Shown piece by piece: positions 10,623-18,931 of a stretch of DNA of 64,000 nt (its first letter is position 1; the number at the start of each line of letters is the position of its first letter). This DNA is from Mycobacterium paraffinicum (GTDB taxonomy: Bacteria; Actinomycetota; Actinomycetes; Mycobacteriales; Mycobacteriaceae). Where the stretch lies: the NCBI RefSeq assembly GCF_001907675.1, contig NZ_MPNT01000001.1, positions 372,001 to 436,000 of the forward strand. Direction: 5' to 3'. Made by a program: the position numbers and the translations under genes. The notes beneath the pieces were generated by a model. The model ran no database searches. It was not told where the DNA came from and saw only the letters and a list, made by a program, of their open reading frames with translations.

Positions 10623-11530
10623 GTCCGCTCCTCGGTTTCGGTCCGCTCACGCGGATACCCGAATAGTTGCAGCGCCTCGTCGGCGACTGCGATCAGCGAG
10701 CCGGTGGCGGCATCGCGTTCTCCAGTCAGCCGGTCGAAGATTCCGATGTCTTTACGGAGCAGGGGTCCGACCATTGGAGCCAAGACCCCGAAGCCACCGA
10801 CAGCGACCGCGGTGTTCAGCGAAAAGCTGTTGCCGCTGCTCACCGACAAAGCGCGGCCCAGCGCCTGCTCGTCCAGGCCCAACCGAGTGCCGGCAACCAT
10901 CGCGTCGCGCGCCAAGGCATAGTGTGCGGCGTGCAGCGTGTTGTTGACGAGTTTGGCGATCAACCCGCTGCCGAGCGGCCCGAGATGAATCACGTTACCC
11001 CCGAACGTCTCCAGCTCGGCGCGGCATTTTTCGTAGTTTTCGAGCTCGCCGCCGACGAGGACGGTGAGCTTGCCCTCGGCGGCCGCGAACCCGCCGCCGC
11101 TGACCGGAGCGTCGATCACCCCGACGCCCCGTTCTCCCGCGATCCGCGCGATCCGGTGACAGACCTCTAGGCTGATTGTCGAATGGATGGCGAGCACCGA
11201 CCCCGGCGACATGCCCGCGAGCACCCCGGATTCGCCCAGGACGACGTCTTGGACCCCCGCATCGTCGACCACACAGATCCCGACGACGTCGCTGTTGGCC
11301 CCCAGCTCGGCCCGGGTTTCCGCGAACGACGCCGCGGAACCGCGATAGGGCTCAAGCGATTCCGCCCGGCGTGCCCATAGGATCGTGGGCACCCCGCACG
11401 CGATGAGCCGATCTGCCATTCCCTTGCCCTGGTCCCCGAGGCCGATGAATCCGGCTCGGATCTGCCGGCGATCCGACGATGTCGGCGTCGCGGCGTCGCT
11501 GCGCGCAGCTGCGCTGGCCTGGTCAGTCAT
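10619..11530 (-). CDS. NAD(P)-dependent beta-hydroxyacid dehydrogenase family protein
   Basis: This 303-residue member of the 3-hydroxyisobutyrate/6-phosphogluconate dehydrogenase superfamily has an N-terminal Rossmann motif GFIGLGDQGKGM, the substrate loop DAPVSGGGFAAAEGKL, and the catalytic-lysine helix AKLVNN. The start at 11530 is chosen because its ATG lies within the last codons of the ferredoxin gene (8-bp overlap) with a short leader before the Rossmann strand. It probably oxidises a beta-hydroxy acid or reduces a semialdehyde. A second, distant paralogue is at 22177-23073 on the other strand of the same island. Confidence 0.88.
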   Translation of the reverse strand: MTDQASAAARSDAATPTSSDRRQIRAGFIGLGDQGKGMADRLIACGVPTILWARRAESLEPYRGSAASFAETRAELGANSDVVGICVVDDAGVQDVVLGESGVLAGMSPGSVLAIHSTISLEVCHRIARIAGERGVGVIDAPVSGGGFAAAEGKLTVLVGGELENYEKCRAELETFGGNVIHLGPLGSGLIAKLVNNTLHAAHYALARDAMVAGTRLGLDEQALGRALSVSSGNSFSLNTAVAVGGFGVLAPMVGPLLRKDIGIFDRLTGERDAATGSLIAVADEALQLFGYPRERTETEERT

Positions 11531-11714
11531 GAAGGGCGATGGCCTCCTCGGGACAGGACTGCACGGCTTGCCTGGCGGAGGGCTCCTCGCCGACCGGCAC
11601 ATCGGCTACCAGCAGGACGCTGTGCCCCTCCTCGTCGGCGTCGAACAACCCGGGCGAGAGGCTGTAGCAGCGGCCATGTCCCTGGCAAGCTTCGCCGTCG
11701 AGTTCCAGCCTCAT
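11523..11714 (-). CDS. Small P450-type ferredoxin
   Basis: This 63-residue ferredoxin has cysteines at 10, 16 and 54 (CQGHGRC ... SCPEEAI), with His13 where a fourth cluster cysteine would be. This is the pattern of actinobacterial [3Fe-4S]-type ferredoxins that donate electrons to P450s. The ATG at 11714 overlaps the P450 stop as ATGA, so translation is coupled; the longer frame start at 11729 would overlap the P450 more. No ferredoxin reductase is encoded nearby, so electrons must come from a shared reductase. Confidence 0.93.
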   Translation of the reverse strand: MRLELDGEACQGHGRCYSLSPGLFDADEEGHSVLLVADVPVGEEPSARQAVQSCPEEAIALHD

Positions 11715-12958
11715 CCACGCACCGCCCAACTCAGTGGCAGCGGACGCGCCAGCCGCACCGGAAATGCCTCGTATCTCAACGCCGAACCCGGAGTGACCTC
11801 GTAATCGGGAATACGCTTGTGGAATTGGTCGAGTGCTGCCCGAAGCTCCATCCGGGCGAGATGGCTACCCAGACAACGGTGGAATCCGCTGGCGAACGAG
11901 TAATGCGGATTGGGCCGACGGGTCAGGTCCACGGTGAGAGGATCTTTGAACTTTTCCGGATCCAGGTTGGCAGCGGCCCACAGCACCGTCACCTGCGTTC
12001 CTGCGGCGACAGTCGTCTCGCCGACTTGCATGTCCACGGTCGGAGTCCGCGATGCCACCGGCACCGGGGTCTCCCAACGCATCAACTCTTCGATGGCGTC
12101 GGGCCACATTTGCGGGTTCGCCACCACCTGACGGCGCTCGTCGGGGTGACGCGCGAGCCAGGACAGGATGCAGGAGAGCGACGCCGCGACGGTATCCAGG
12201 CCGGCGATCATCAGCAGGAAGCAAATGTCGAGAATGTTCTCACGGGTCAGTGAGTGGCCGTCGACTTCCGCCGTCATGAAGCGGCCGAGGATGTCGTCCC
12301 CGGGTTCACCACTCGCTTCGCGTTCGTCGAGAACTTGGTTGAAGTACGCGTAGCACCGTTTGCCCGCCGCCTTGTACCTGGCCTCGCGTTGCGCGACGGT
12401 TTCCCCTTCGATGTCGCGGAGCAAGTCGTCTTTGTTCTGCAGGAAGTAGTTCAGTTTGGAAAGCGGAATCCCCATGAGGCGCAGGAAAATCGTGGACGGC
12501 AGGATTGCGCAGAATTCATCGTAGATGTCAGCGTGGCCGCGTTCGATGAACTTGTCGATCAGCTCGTCGGCGAGCGTTCTTACGTCAGTCTCCAGGTGCG
12601 CGATCGCCTTCGCGGAAAAGATCGGATCAAGCAGTTTGCGGTATTTGGTGTGCTCGGGCCGGTCGATGTCCAGCGGAATCAGCGGGCGATCGGCGCTTTG
12701 CGTATTGCCCAGTGCCCCCGATCCGCGCACATCATGGCTGCGGGTGAGGGCGTCGACGCTCTTGGCGGCGCCGACAATGTGATTGCCCTCCATCACGATT
12801 ATCGGCGTTGATCCGATTCCTGCGTACACTTCCTGCGGCTCGGGGACAGCCAGCATCGCCGCGAAATCACCGCCGACGGCCTCGGCGGCAATGCCCTCCG
12901 TTAGGGCGTCCTCGGACTGCTCGTCGTGGCTAGCGGACAGGGCTGTCGTTTCGCTCAT
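11711..12958 (-). CDS. Cytochrome P450
   Basis: This 415-residue soluble bacterial P450 has I-helix oxygen-binding AGLDT (252-256), K-helix ExxR (E291-R294) and the heme loop FASGFHRCLGSHLAR with axial Cys362. The start at 12958 has a clear AAGGA site 8 bp upstream; the open frame reaches 13009 but the extra residues lie inside the upstream gene. It overlaps the preceding acyl-CoA dehydrogenase by 29 bp, an unusually long overlap in this operon. It is followed by its own ferredoxin. Hydroxylation or epoxidation of the pathway substrate is likely; the CYP family cannot be fixed by eye. Confidence 0.95.
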   Translation of the reverse strand: MSETTALSASHDEQSEDALTEGIAAEAVGGDFAAMLAVPEPQEVYAGIGSTPIIVMEGNHIVGAAKSVDALTRSHDVRGSGALGNTQSADRPLIPLDIDRPEHTKYRKLLDPIFSAKAIAHLETDVRTLADELIDKFIERGHADIYDEFCAILPSTIFLRLMGIPLSKLNYFLQNKDDLLRDIEGETVAQREARYKAAGKRCYAYFNQVLDEREASGEPGDDILGRFMTAEVDGHSLTRENILDICFLLMIAGLDTVAASLSCILSWLARHPDERRQVVANPQMWPDAIEELMRWETPVPVASRTPTVDMQVGETTVAAGTQVTVLWAAANLDPEKFKDPLTVDLTRRPNPHYSFASGFHRCLGSHLARMELRAALDQFHKRIPDYEVTPGSALRYEAFPVRLARPLPLSWAVRG

Positions 12959-14132
12959 TTTTGTTCCTTCGTGGTGTACTGCGGGGGAGTCCCAAGAATC
13001 GCTCGGCAATCACATTTCGGGCCACGTCGGTGGATCCGCCATATATGCCAGTCCCCGGCGCGAATCGGAATCCGGCTTCGAATGCACCGTCGCCGGCACT
13101 TCCCCGCGAACCGCGCGCCAAAAGGGCTGTCGGACCGATGAGGTCGATCAACTCCGACGCGGTCTGCACCAGCAGATCCGAGGACAGGATGCGAGCCGGC
13201 GGCCCCGACGCCGAACGGGTCATCTCGACCTTGACGAGCGCTTCGCCGACGCGCTCGGCGACCGCGGCGTCGTCGAGCAAGGATTTACCGGCGGGCCCCG
13301 GTTGCATTGCGGCCCAACGAACGAACTCCGCGATGAGCTTCTCACACTCGGCCAGATACGGCCCCCCGATGGTCGGGTCACTGCCGTCGGCGGAGATGCC
13401 GTGTTCCTGGCTCAGCGGGGCGGCGACCACGGTCCAACCCGCGTTGACCTCGCCCAGGCGCCACCGGTCGTTGACGCGAACATCTTGCAGGTAAACGAAA
13501 TTGGTGCGTTCTCCGCCCAGTGTGCCGATCGGCCGGATCTCCACCCCCGCAGTGTCCAGCGGCAGCAGGAAGACGGTCAGGCCCTTGTGCATGGGGGCCG
13601 ACGGGTCGGTGCGCGTGAGGAGAAAGCAGTACTGGCTGAACTGGGCACCGGTGGTGAACATCTTCTGCCCGTTGATAACCCATTCGTCGCCATCCCGCTC
13701 CGCGCGGGTGCGCACCGCGGCCAAATCCGATCCGCAGTCCGGTTCGGTGTAACCCAGGCAGATGCGAACGGTGCCGTCAGCCACCCGCGGCAGCACCTCG
13801 GCCTGGATGTCCGGCGAGCCGAACATTCGGATGGCGATCGGTGGTAGCAACGTCGTGGAGGCCAGGATGTAAGGCGCACCGCTGCGCGCCCATTCGGTGG
13901 CGACGATGCGCGCCCGCACCGCGTCCAGGCCCGCTCCACCCTCTGACGTCGGCCATTGCGTCGCGACCCATCCGCGCGCCCCCATTGCCAGGTGCAGGCC
14001 CTCGTTGAATCCGCCGCCGTGTAACCGTTCGTCTTCCAGCACCGCCGGGGTGACGTGTTCGTCGAAGAAGGCACGTGCCTCCCGCCAGAACGTGAGGGTG
14101 TCGTCGTCGAGGTCGAGCGTTTCGAAATTCAC
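12930..14132 (-). CDS. Acyl-CoA dehydrogenase, long subunit
   Basis: This 400-residue acyl-CoA dehydrogenase has the signature CLGYTEPDCGSDLAAVRTRAE and a GQKMFTTGAQFSQYCFLLTRT strand. The GTG at 14132 overlaps the upstream stop as GTGA and gives a normal family N-terminus (MNFETLDLDDD), so the longer open frame to 14339 is rejected. It pairs with the 341-residue protein directly upstream as a probable heteromer. The 3' end overlaps the P450 start by 29 bp. It is the second such pair in the island, implying two successive or parallel dehydrogenation steps. Confidence 0.9.
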   Translation of the reverse strand: MNFETLDLDDDTLTFWREARAFFDEHVTPAVLEDERLHGGGFNEGLHLAMGARGWVATQWPTSEGGAGLDAVRARIVATEWARSGAPYILASTTLLPPIAIRMFGSPDIQAEVLPRVADGTVRICLGYTEPDCGSDLAAVRTRAERDGDEWVINGQKMFTTGAQFSQYCFLLTRTDPSAPMHKGLTVFLLPLDTAGVEIRPIGTLGGERTNFVYLQDVRVNDRWRLGEVNAGWTVVAAPLSQEHGISADGSDPTIGGPYLAECEKLIAEFVRWAAMQPGPAGKSLLDDAAVAERVGEALVKVEMTRSASGPPARILSSDLLVQTASELIDLIGPTALLARGSRGSAGDGAFEAGFRFAPGTGIYGGSTDVARNVIAERFLGLPRSTPRRNKNERNDSPVR

Positions 14133-15154
14133 GCGAGAGCATCCTTTAGCGCGTGCGGCGCCCACTGGGCGACGCGTCGCAGAAGGCTGCGACGGTCGCC
14201 AGCGGCCAGCGCCCAGCCCTTGGCCCGGCGGTAGTAGAGCTGAACGTCGGATTCGAGGGTGAACCCGAAGCCGCCCTGGGTGTGGATGGCGGTGGCCCCG
14301 GCTTGCTCGGCGGCGTCGCCGGCGGCCAGCACGGCACACAAAGCCAGCGCACCAACGGATTCGGGTTCATGGTCGCAGAACCAGGCAGCGCGCCACACTA
14401 GGCGACGTGCCGCGCCCACGCTGTTGGCGGCGTCGACCAAAGGATGAGCGATGGCTTGAAACGCTCCGATCTGGGTGCCAAATGCCGTGCGCTCTTTGGC
14501 GTATTGCACACCGAGGTCCAGGGCGGCCTGTCCCAGCCCGACCAGCGCGGCCGCCGTCAAGACGTGCCATTCCCGTTCAGCTAGGTCCCACTCGTCTGCC
14601 GAACCCACCCGTGCGCCACCGGTAACCTCACGCCAGCCCAGCGGAGCGCACGCCAAGTTGGGCAGGGGCGGCGTCGGCGGACCGGTGACCAGCGTCAGGT
14701 TGGCCCCCCGCGGCGCCAGCACCGCCTCGGCGATCGCTCCGGCCGGTGCCAGCCGACGGTCGCCCGCGCCCGGGGCGAGGCTGACAACCGCACCACGATC
14801 GCGCATTGCGGCCAGCAGCGGTGATGACGGATCGATGCGAGCCAACGCGCGGGCCGCCGCCAACGCCTCGGCCAGCGGCACCGGCGCCGCGCGGCGGCCG
14901 GCCTCTTCGAGCACGAGCACGAGTTCGACCAGGCCGGCACCGTCGCCACCGACCGATTGCGGTAGCGCCATCTCAACGACAGCGCGTTCCTGAAGCTCGT
15001 CCCAGAGCGCCGCGTCGAACCCCTCCGGTTCGGCCGAGCGAACCCGTGTCGTTGGGATCGTCTTTTCGAAATAGGCCCGGAACGAATCCCGCAGTGCGAC
15101 CTGCTCCTCGCTGAGCGAGTAATCCTGTTGGCGAAGCGAGAACTCTGCGCTCAT
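14129..15154 (-). CDS. Acyl-CoA dehydrogenase, short subunit
   Basis: This 341-residue dehydrogenase-like subunit begins with a standard N-terminal helix (YSLSEEQVALRDSFRAYFEK) and ends with the QGGFGFTLESDVQLYYRRAK helix typical of the C-terminal domain. The central beta domain is shortened compared with canonical enzymes, as in the non-catalytic or substrate-shaping partners of heteromeric actinobacterial dehydrogenases. It overlaps the long subunit by 4 bp and starts 11 bp after an amidohydrolase stop. Confidence 0.87.
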   Translation of the reverse strand: MSAEFSLRQQDYSLSEEQVALRDSFRAYFEKTIPTTRVRSAEPEGFDAALWDELQERAVVEMALPQSVGGDGAGLVELVLVLEEAGRRAAPVPLAEALAAARALARIDPSSPLLAAMRDRGAVVSLAPGAGDRRLAPAGAIAEAVLAPRGANLTLVTGPPTPPLPNLACAPLGWREVTGGARVGSADEWDLAEREWHVLTAAALVGLGQAALDLGVQYAKERTAFGTQIGAFQAIAHPLVDAANSVGAARRLVWRAAWFCDHEPESVGALALCAVLAAGDAAEQAGATAIHTQGGFGFTLESDVQLYYRRAKGWALAAGDRRSLLRRVAQWAPHALKDALA

Positions 15155-15165
15155 TGGACGACCAC

Positions 15166-16269
15166 TCAGGGGATATCCTTGAGAACGCTTTCGTCAAAGC
15201 CAAATAGCCTGTGCGCATTTCCGCCGACGATGGCCCGCGCGCTGTCGATGTCGACGCCTTCGAAGAGCCTCTCGAGGATCTTTTCCGACTCTGGGTACGT
15301 GCTCTCGGGATGGGGATAGTCATTGCCCCACAACAGGCATTCGGCGCCCGTATCGGCGAGGTTCGTGATCGCGACGGGATCGTCCTGAAAGGTCGAGTGG
15401 ATCTGATGGCGGATGTAGTGGCTGGGCAGTTCGGCAAGTTTCGGTTTGGTCCAGCCGATCTCGTCGTGCGCCTGGTAGTAGTAATCCAGCGTCTGCATTG
15501 CCCACGAGATCCAGCCGCCGTTGCACTCGACGAAGACTGCGTGCAGGTCTGGATGCCGCTCCAGGATCCCGCTGCAGCTCAACAAGGCGGCTGCGCGCGG
15601 TGCCATCGATTGCGTGGCGAGAAGGTTCGCCGTGCCGCTCCCCCATCCGCGGTAGAAGATCATGTCGTGGCCACTGCCCTGATGCATGACGGCGGGCCGG
15701 CCTGTCGACGCGATGACGCCCCACAGCGGTTCCCACTCTTTGGAGTTCCACTCCGGCTTGCCGACCAGCGGCAACAGGAGCCCGCCCACCGACGGATCGA
15801 CAGCCACCCGTTCGACCTCGGCGATGGCCATGTCGACATCCCAGGTGGGGATCATCGCCGCGAGTTTGATCCGGTCATGTCCACCGATCTGCTCTCGAAT
15901 CCAATCGTTGTAGACCTGGCATACCGATTGTCCGGCAAGCGGATTGGCGATGTCCCAGGCGTACAGCCCAATGGTGGGGAAGACGATTTCGGCGTTGATG
16001 TGGTCGGTTCGCATCATGTCGAGCCGCACGTCGGGTGACGCGGCCGCCACGCGCTCGGCCTCCTTGGCCGCTGCCTCTTCTGCCGACAGTTCGTTCCAGC
16101 CGATGGGGCTGCCGTTGATCACCAGGCTCCACCCGCCCGCGTCATTGGCCAGGATGCGGCGCGGCGCGTGATCACGCAAGTCCACGCTGAGGCGCTCATA
16201 CCAGAGGTCATGTGGCTCGTCGACGTGCGCGTCGGCCGAGATCTTGGGCAGATCGACGGTACTCGTCAT
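15166..16269 (-). CDS. Amidohydrolase_2 family protein (DxHxxEP type)
   Basis: This 367-residue TIM-barrel amidohydrolase (PF04909-like) has the N-terminal ISADAHVDEPHDLW, in which the usual HxH is replaced by D-x-H-x-x-E-P. A MHQGSGHDM segment in the middle and the C-terminal LWGNDYPHPESTYP with the barrel-end Asp follow. Family members include ACMSD-like decarboxylases and hydrolases. The start at 16269 is chosen because it follows the upstream stop by one base. It is adjacent to a related paralogue (16271-17542), so the two may form a heteromer or act on successive intermediates. Confidence 0.85.
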   Translation of the reverse strand: MTSTVDLPKISADAHVDEPHDLWYERLSVDLRDHAPRRILANDAGGWSLVINGSPIGWNELSAEEAAAKEAERVAAASPDVRLDMMRTDHINAEIVFPTIGLYAWDIANPLAGQSVCQVYNDWIREQIGGHDRIKLAAMIPTWDVDMAIAEVERVAVDPSVGGLLLPLVGKPEWNSKEWEPLWGVIASTGRPAVMHQGSGHDMIFYRGWGSGTANLLATQSMAPRAAALLSCSGILERHPDLHAVFVECNGGWISWAMQTLDYYYQAHDEIGWTKPKLAELPSHYIRHQIHSTFQDDPVAITNLADTGAECLLWGNDYPHPESTYPESEKILERLFEGVDIDSARAIVGGNAHRLFGFDESVLKDIP

Positions 16270-16270
16270 A

Positions 16271-17542
16271 TCAGACCTGCACCGTCTCCCGGCCGGCCGC
16301 CTCGGCACGGGCCCGGTACTCGGCCTTGCTCACCGTCGACAGGTCGACGTCGGTGGCCCTGGCGCGTAATGCCCCCACCGTCGCGTCTTTCTTCGCGGTG
16401 TGCTTGAAGGGGTCGAAATCGAAGAAACGACAGCTATTTTCGTGTGTGATCTTGTTGATTTCGTCGTCGGTAGCACCGGCGGCCGTGAACTCACCAAACA
16501 ACTGCTCCGGGCCGTTAGGCCAGGTCGAGTCGGTGTGCGGATAGTCGCACTCCCACGCCAAATTGTCGATGCCGATCTCGTTGCGCAGCTTGACGCCGGC
16601 GGGGTCGGTGATGAAGCAAGCCAGGATCTGGTCGCGAAATATCTGGCTGGGCATGCGATCCGACCAGTCCTGACCGATCCAGAGCTGATTCTTGGCGTGC
16701 CGGTCGGCCCTCTCGAGGTAGTAGGGGATCCAACCGATGCCGCCCTCGGAAAGGGCGATACGCAGGTCCGGGAATTTGCGCAGGGTACGGCCGAACATGA
16801 TGTCCTGCAAGGCCATCAGCGTGAGCTGGGTGGGCAGGATGATGTGGTGGTCCACCGGGGCGTCAGGCGCCAGCGTGATCAGGCCGCCACTGGCCCCGAT
16901 GTGCATGCACAGCACACTGCCCGTCTCCGACATCGCGGTGAGCATCGGATCCCAGTGCTCGTTGTGAAAGCTGGGGAAACCGAACGCGTGCGGCGCCTCG
17001 AGGAAGCTGATGGCCTTGCAGCCTTTGTCGGCCAGACGCCGCACTTCGGCCGCACACAATTCCGGATCCCACATCGGCACAATGCCGATCGGGATGAACC
17101 GGCCCGGATGCGATCCGCACCACTCGTCGATGTGCCAGTCGTTGTAGGCCTTCAGCATGATCAGCGCGAGGTCCTTATCGTCCGCCTCGCAGAACGTCCG
17201 CGCGTTGAAGCCCGCCATGGTGGGGAAGTTCATCGACGCGAGGACTCCGCCGGCGTCCATATCGCGCACCCGCAGGTTGACGTCGTAGCAGGCGGGCCGA
17301 ATCTCGGAGAAGACGCCGGGGTTGAATCCCCATTCCTCTTTGGGCCAAGTGACGACTGCGCACATGCCGAACGGTGTCGAGGTCTCGATGCCCTGGAATA
17401 CCCAGCGATCGATGCCCTCGGGGCTGCGCTCGACCTTTGGCGCCTGGTCCGCCCACTTCTGGGGGACGTGACCTTCGAACATATCCGGCGGTTCGATCAC
17501 GTGATCATCGATGCTCACCAAGATCATGTCGTCCAGATTCAC
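16271..17542 (-). CDS. Amidohydrolase_2 family protein (DxHxxEP type)
   Basis: This 423-residue amidohydrolase_2-like protein begins VSIDDHVIEPPDMF, the same variant metal motif as its downstream neighbour, and has the C-terminal WECDYPHTDSTWPN Asp motif. The start is a GTG at 17542 with a GAGGAGAG ribosome-binding site about 8 bp upstream. An ATG five codons later is less well placed. It is the first gene of the long operon that runs to 7401. Its 144-bp upstream gap carries both recurrent operator types of this island. Reaction likely decarboxylation or C-C/C-O hydrolysis of an acyl intermediate; unproven. Confidence 0.85.
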   Translation of the reverse strand: MNLDDMILVSIDDHVIEPPDMFEGHVPQKWADQAPKVERSPEGIDRWVFQGIETSTPFGMCAVVTWPKEEWGFNPGVFSEIRPACYDVNLRVRDMDAGGVLASMNFPTMAGFNARTFCEADDKDLALIMLKAYNDWHIDEWCGSHPGRFIPIGIVPMWDPELCAAEVRRLADKGCKAISFLEAPHAFGFPSFHNEHWDPMLTAMSETGSVLCMHIGASGGLITLAPDAPVDHHIILPTQLTLMALQDIMFGRTLRKFPDLRIALSEGGIGWIPYYLERADRHAKNQLWIGQDWSDRMPSQIFRDQILACFITDPAGVKLRNEIGIDNLAWECDYPHTDSTWPNGPEQLFGEFTAAGATDDEINKITHENSCRFFDFDPFKHTAKKDATVGALRARATDVDLSTVSKAEYRARAEAAGRETVQV

Positions 17543-17561
17543 CGCAAACTCTCCTCGCAGT

Positions 17562-17598
17562 CCGATTCGGTGTATCCGATTTAGAAGAACACCGTTCT
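17562..17598 (-). promoter_or_regulatory. Composite promoter element: CCGATTCGG box plus AGAAC-N3-GTTCT
   Basis: Plus-strand box CCGATTCGGTGTA (17562-17574) is followed by the perfect inverted repeat AGAAC ACC GTTCT (17586-17598), 20 bp upstream of the amidohydrolase start. Exactly the same 13-mer, with the repeat at exactly the same 24-bp offset, occurs before the GMC oxidoreductase gene at 21784. The intervening bases differ. This conservation argues for functional sites; which protein binds is not known. Confidence 0.6.
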
Positions 17599-17640
17599 CA
17601 TGCGAGGCTAGCCGACGCCGCAGCCTCAGGCAATGCTTGC

Positions 17641-17653
17641 TGTACGGCGTACA
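17641..17653 (-). promoter_or_regulatory. Candidate operator, TGTAC-N3-GTACA type (copy 3)
   Basis: This is a perfect 13-bp inverted repeat, TGTAC GGC GTACA, in the gap between the tetR stop (17687) and the start of the long catabolic operon (17542). It lies 43 bp upstream of the AGAAC-N3-GTTCT element, so two regulators could act on this promoter. Confidence 0.6.
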
Positions 17654-17686
17654 GATCTTTCCGGCTGGTCGCCCGCCGCGGGCTGC

Positions 17687-18376
17687 TCAGGGCCGGGTAA
17701 ACGCAGTTTCCAAGAAGGTCCAGAACTGGTCGAACGCGACGTTCTCGCCCACGTAAAAGCCGAGCACACGCGCTTGCAACATCTCCATCGTCGTGTGCAG
17801 CAAGATCGATGCGATCGTCGAATCATCCAGCGGCGGACTGTGCATCCCGGCACCACGGCACGCGGCAAGTAGCTCGGTCAGCGCTCGGTGCTGGGGCTGC
17901 AGCAAGGCCGAAAGTTCGGCCGGACGGGTTTCGCTGAGCCGTTGATGAAAGCTGACCAACGAGCGCTGCAACAGTGGCGGGGCCGGATCGGACGCCAACC
18001 ACTCCGCTTGCATGAAGGCCCGCAGGCGATCCAGGGGGTCAGTGCCCGCTTCTGCGACCGCGGCTAGCTGCCGCTCAAGACCGCCGAGCGTGGCTTCCTC
18101 GTAGATGGCCAGGAACAGGTCGTCGGTCCCACTGAACGATTGGTAGAAAGACCGCAGTGACATGCCCGATCGTTCAACGACCTTTCGGACGGAGAGATTT
18201 TCCGCGCCTCCCTCACTGAGCAATTCCAGCGCGATGTGCATGAACCGGTCGCTGCGGGCCTGAGCGCGTTTGCGCACATCCTCGGTTGCCCGCTCCGTCG
18301 AGCGCGCCCGCCAACGCGAATCAGGCCGCGGCGCCGACGCCAACCACGCCGATACCTCGGTTCCCGATTTGCTCAC
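17687..18376 (-). CDS. TetR-family transcriptional regulator
   Basis: This 229-residue regulator has a basic N-terminal leader of about 35 residues, then the TetR HTH (NLSVRKVVERSGMSLRSFYQSF, about residues 60-81) and an all-helical ligand domain. It lies inside the catabolic island between two operons with different operator sets, and is probably its local ligand-responsive repressor. Directly upstream of its start is a 25-bp interrupted palindrome (18397-18421) that could be its own operator. That palindrome does not resemble the TGTAC or AGAAC elements of the catabolic promoters, so which sites this protein recognises is open. Confidence 0.9.
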   Translation of the reverse strand: MSKSGTEVSAWLASAPRPDSRWRARSTERATEDVRKRAQARSDRFMHIALELLSEGGAENLSVRKVVERSGMSLRSFYQSFSGTDDLFLAIYEEATLGGLERQLAAVAEAGTDPLDRLRAFMQAEWLASDPAPPLLQRSLVSFHQRLSETRPAELSALLQPQHRALTELLAACRGAGMHSPPLDDSTIASILLHTTMEMLQARVLGFYVGENVAFDQFWTFLETAFTRP

Positions 18377-18396
18377 ACACCACAGCTTAGCGAGTT

Positions 18397-18421
18397 GACG
18401 TTTCCGCTAGCGGATAACGTC
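18397..18421 (-). promoter_or_regulatory. Palindrome upstream of tetR, candidate autoregulatory operator
   Basis: The core TCCGCTAGCGGA (18403-18414) is a perfect 12-bp palindrome, flanked by GACGTT on the left and AACGTC on the right with one extra base. Together they form an almost perfect 25-bp inverted repeat 20-45 bp upstream of the tetR ATG at 18376. Position and symmetry are typical of TetR autoregulation. Confidence 0.5.
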
Positions 18422-18493
18422 CGTCGCGGCTCGCGGATACACGCGGCGTCCTTGATGAGAACGTCCCCCGGGGCACCGACGGCGCACGATCCG

Positions 18494-18931
18494 CTATGAG
18501 GACTGCTCGGCTGTCGCCCCCGGCCGGGCAAGGGTCTGCACTCGGCGATCGGTGAAGCGCCACACCCCGTCGGATCCGCGGGCCAAGCTATCCAGATATC
18601 GCCCCGCCAGGGCAATGACCGTCCTACCTCCCCGACCGCTTCGGTCCAACATCGCCCAACCACTCACGGCGCTCGCCCGGTCGCCGTCGACAGTGATGAC
18701 GGGATTGACGACAGCATGCAGGGTGCCAGGGCGGTCGGTAGGGCGCAGACCCGCCCACACCGCTGCCAGCTCGGAGTGGCCTCGGTAGGTCCGTCCCATC
18801 ATGGCGAAAGAACAACTCTCGTCGAACAATTCGAGCAGTTCGCCGGTCGCTCCGCTGTCGAGTAGCGCGCAGTAGCGCTCGATCACCCCGCGGATCCGCA
18901 GCTCGTCGACCAACGCGTCGGCGGCGGTCAC
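18494..18931 (-). CDS. SnoaL-like (NTF2-fold) protein
   Basis: This 145-residue protein has the cone-shaped NTF2/SnoaL pattern: an N-terminal helix ending RGVIERYCALLDSG, then FDESCSFAMMGRTYRGHSEL and a strand-rich second half. Related proteins act as ketosteroid isomerase-like enzymes, hydratases or cyclases, or as small-molecule binders. It is the last gene of the GMC/CoA-transferase operon and overlaps the CoA-transferase by 4 bp. A role on a CoA-bound or ketone intermediate is inferred from position only. Confidence 0.75.
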   Translation of the reverse strand: MTAADALVDELRIRGVIERYCALLDSGATGELLELFDESCSFAMMGRTYRGHSELAAVWAGLRPTDRPGTLHAVVNPVITVDGDRASAVSGWAMLDRSGRGGRTVIALAGRYLDSLARGSDGVWRFTDRRVQTLARPGATAEQSS

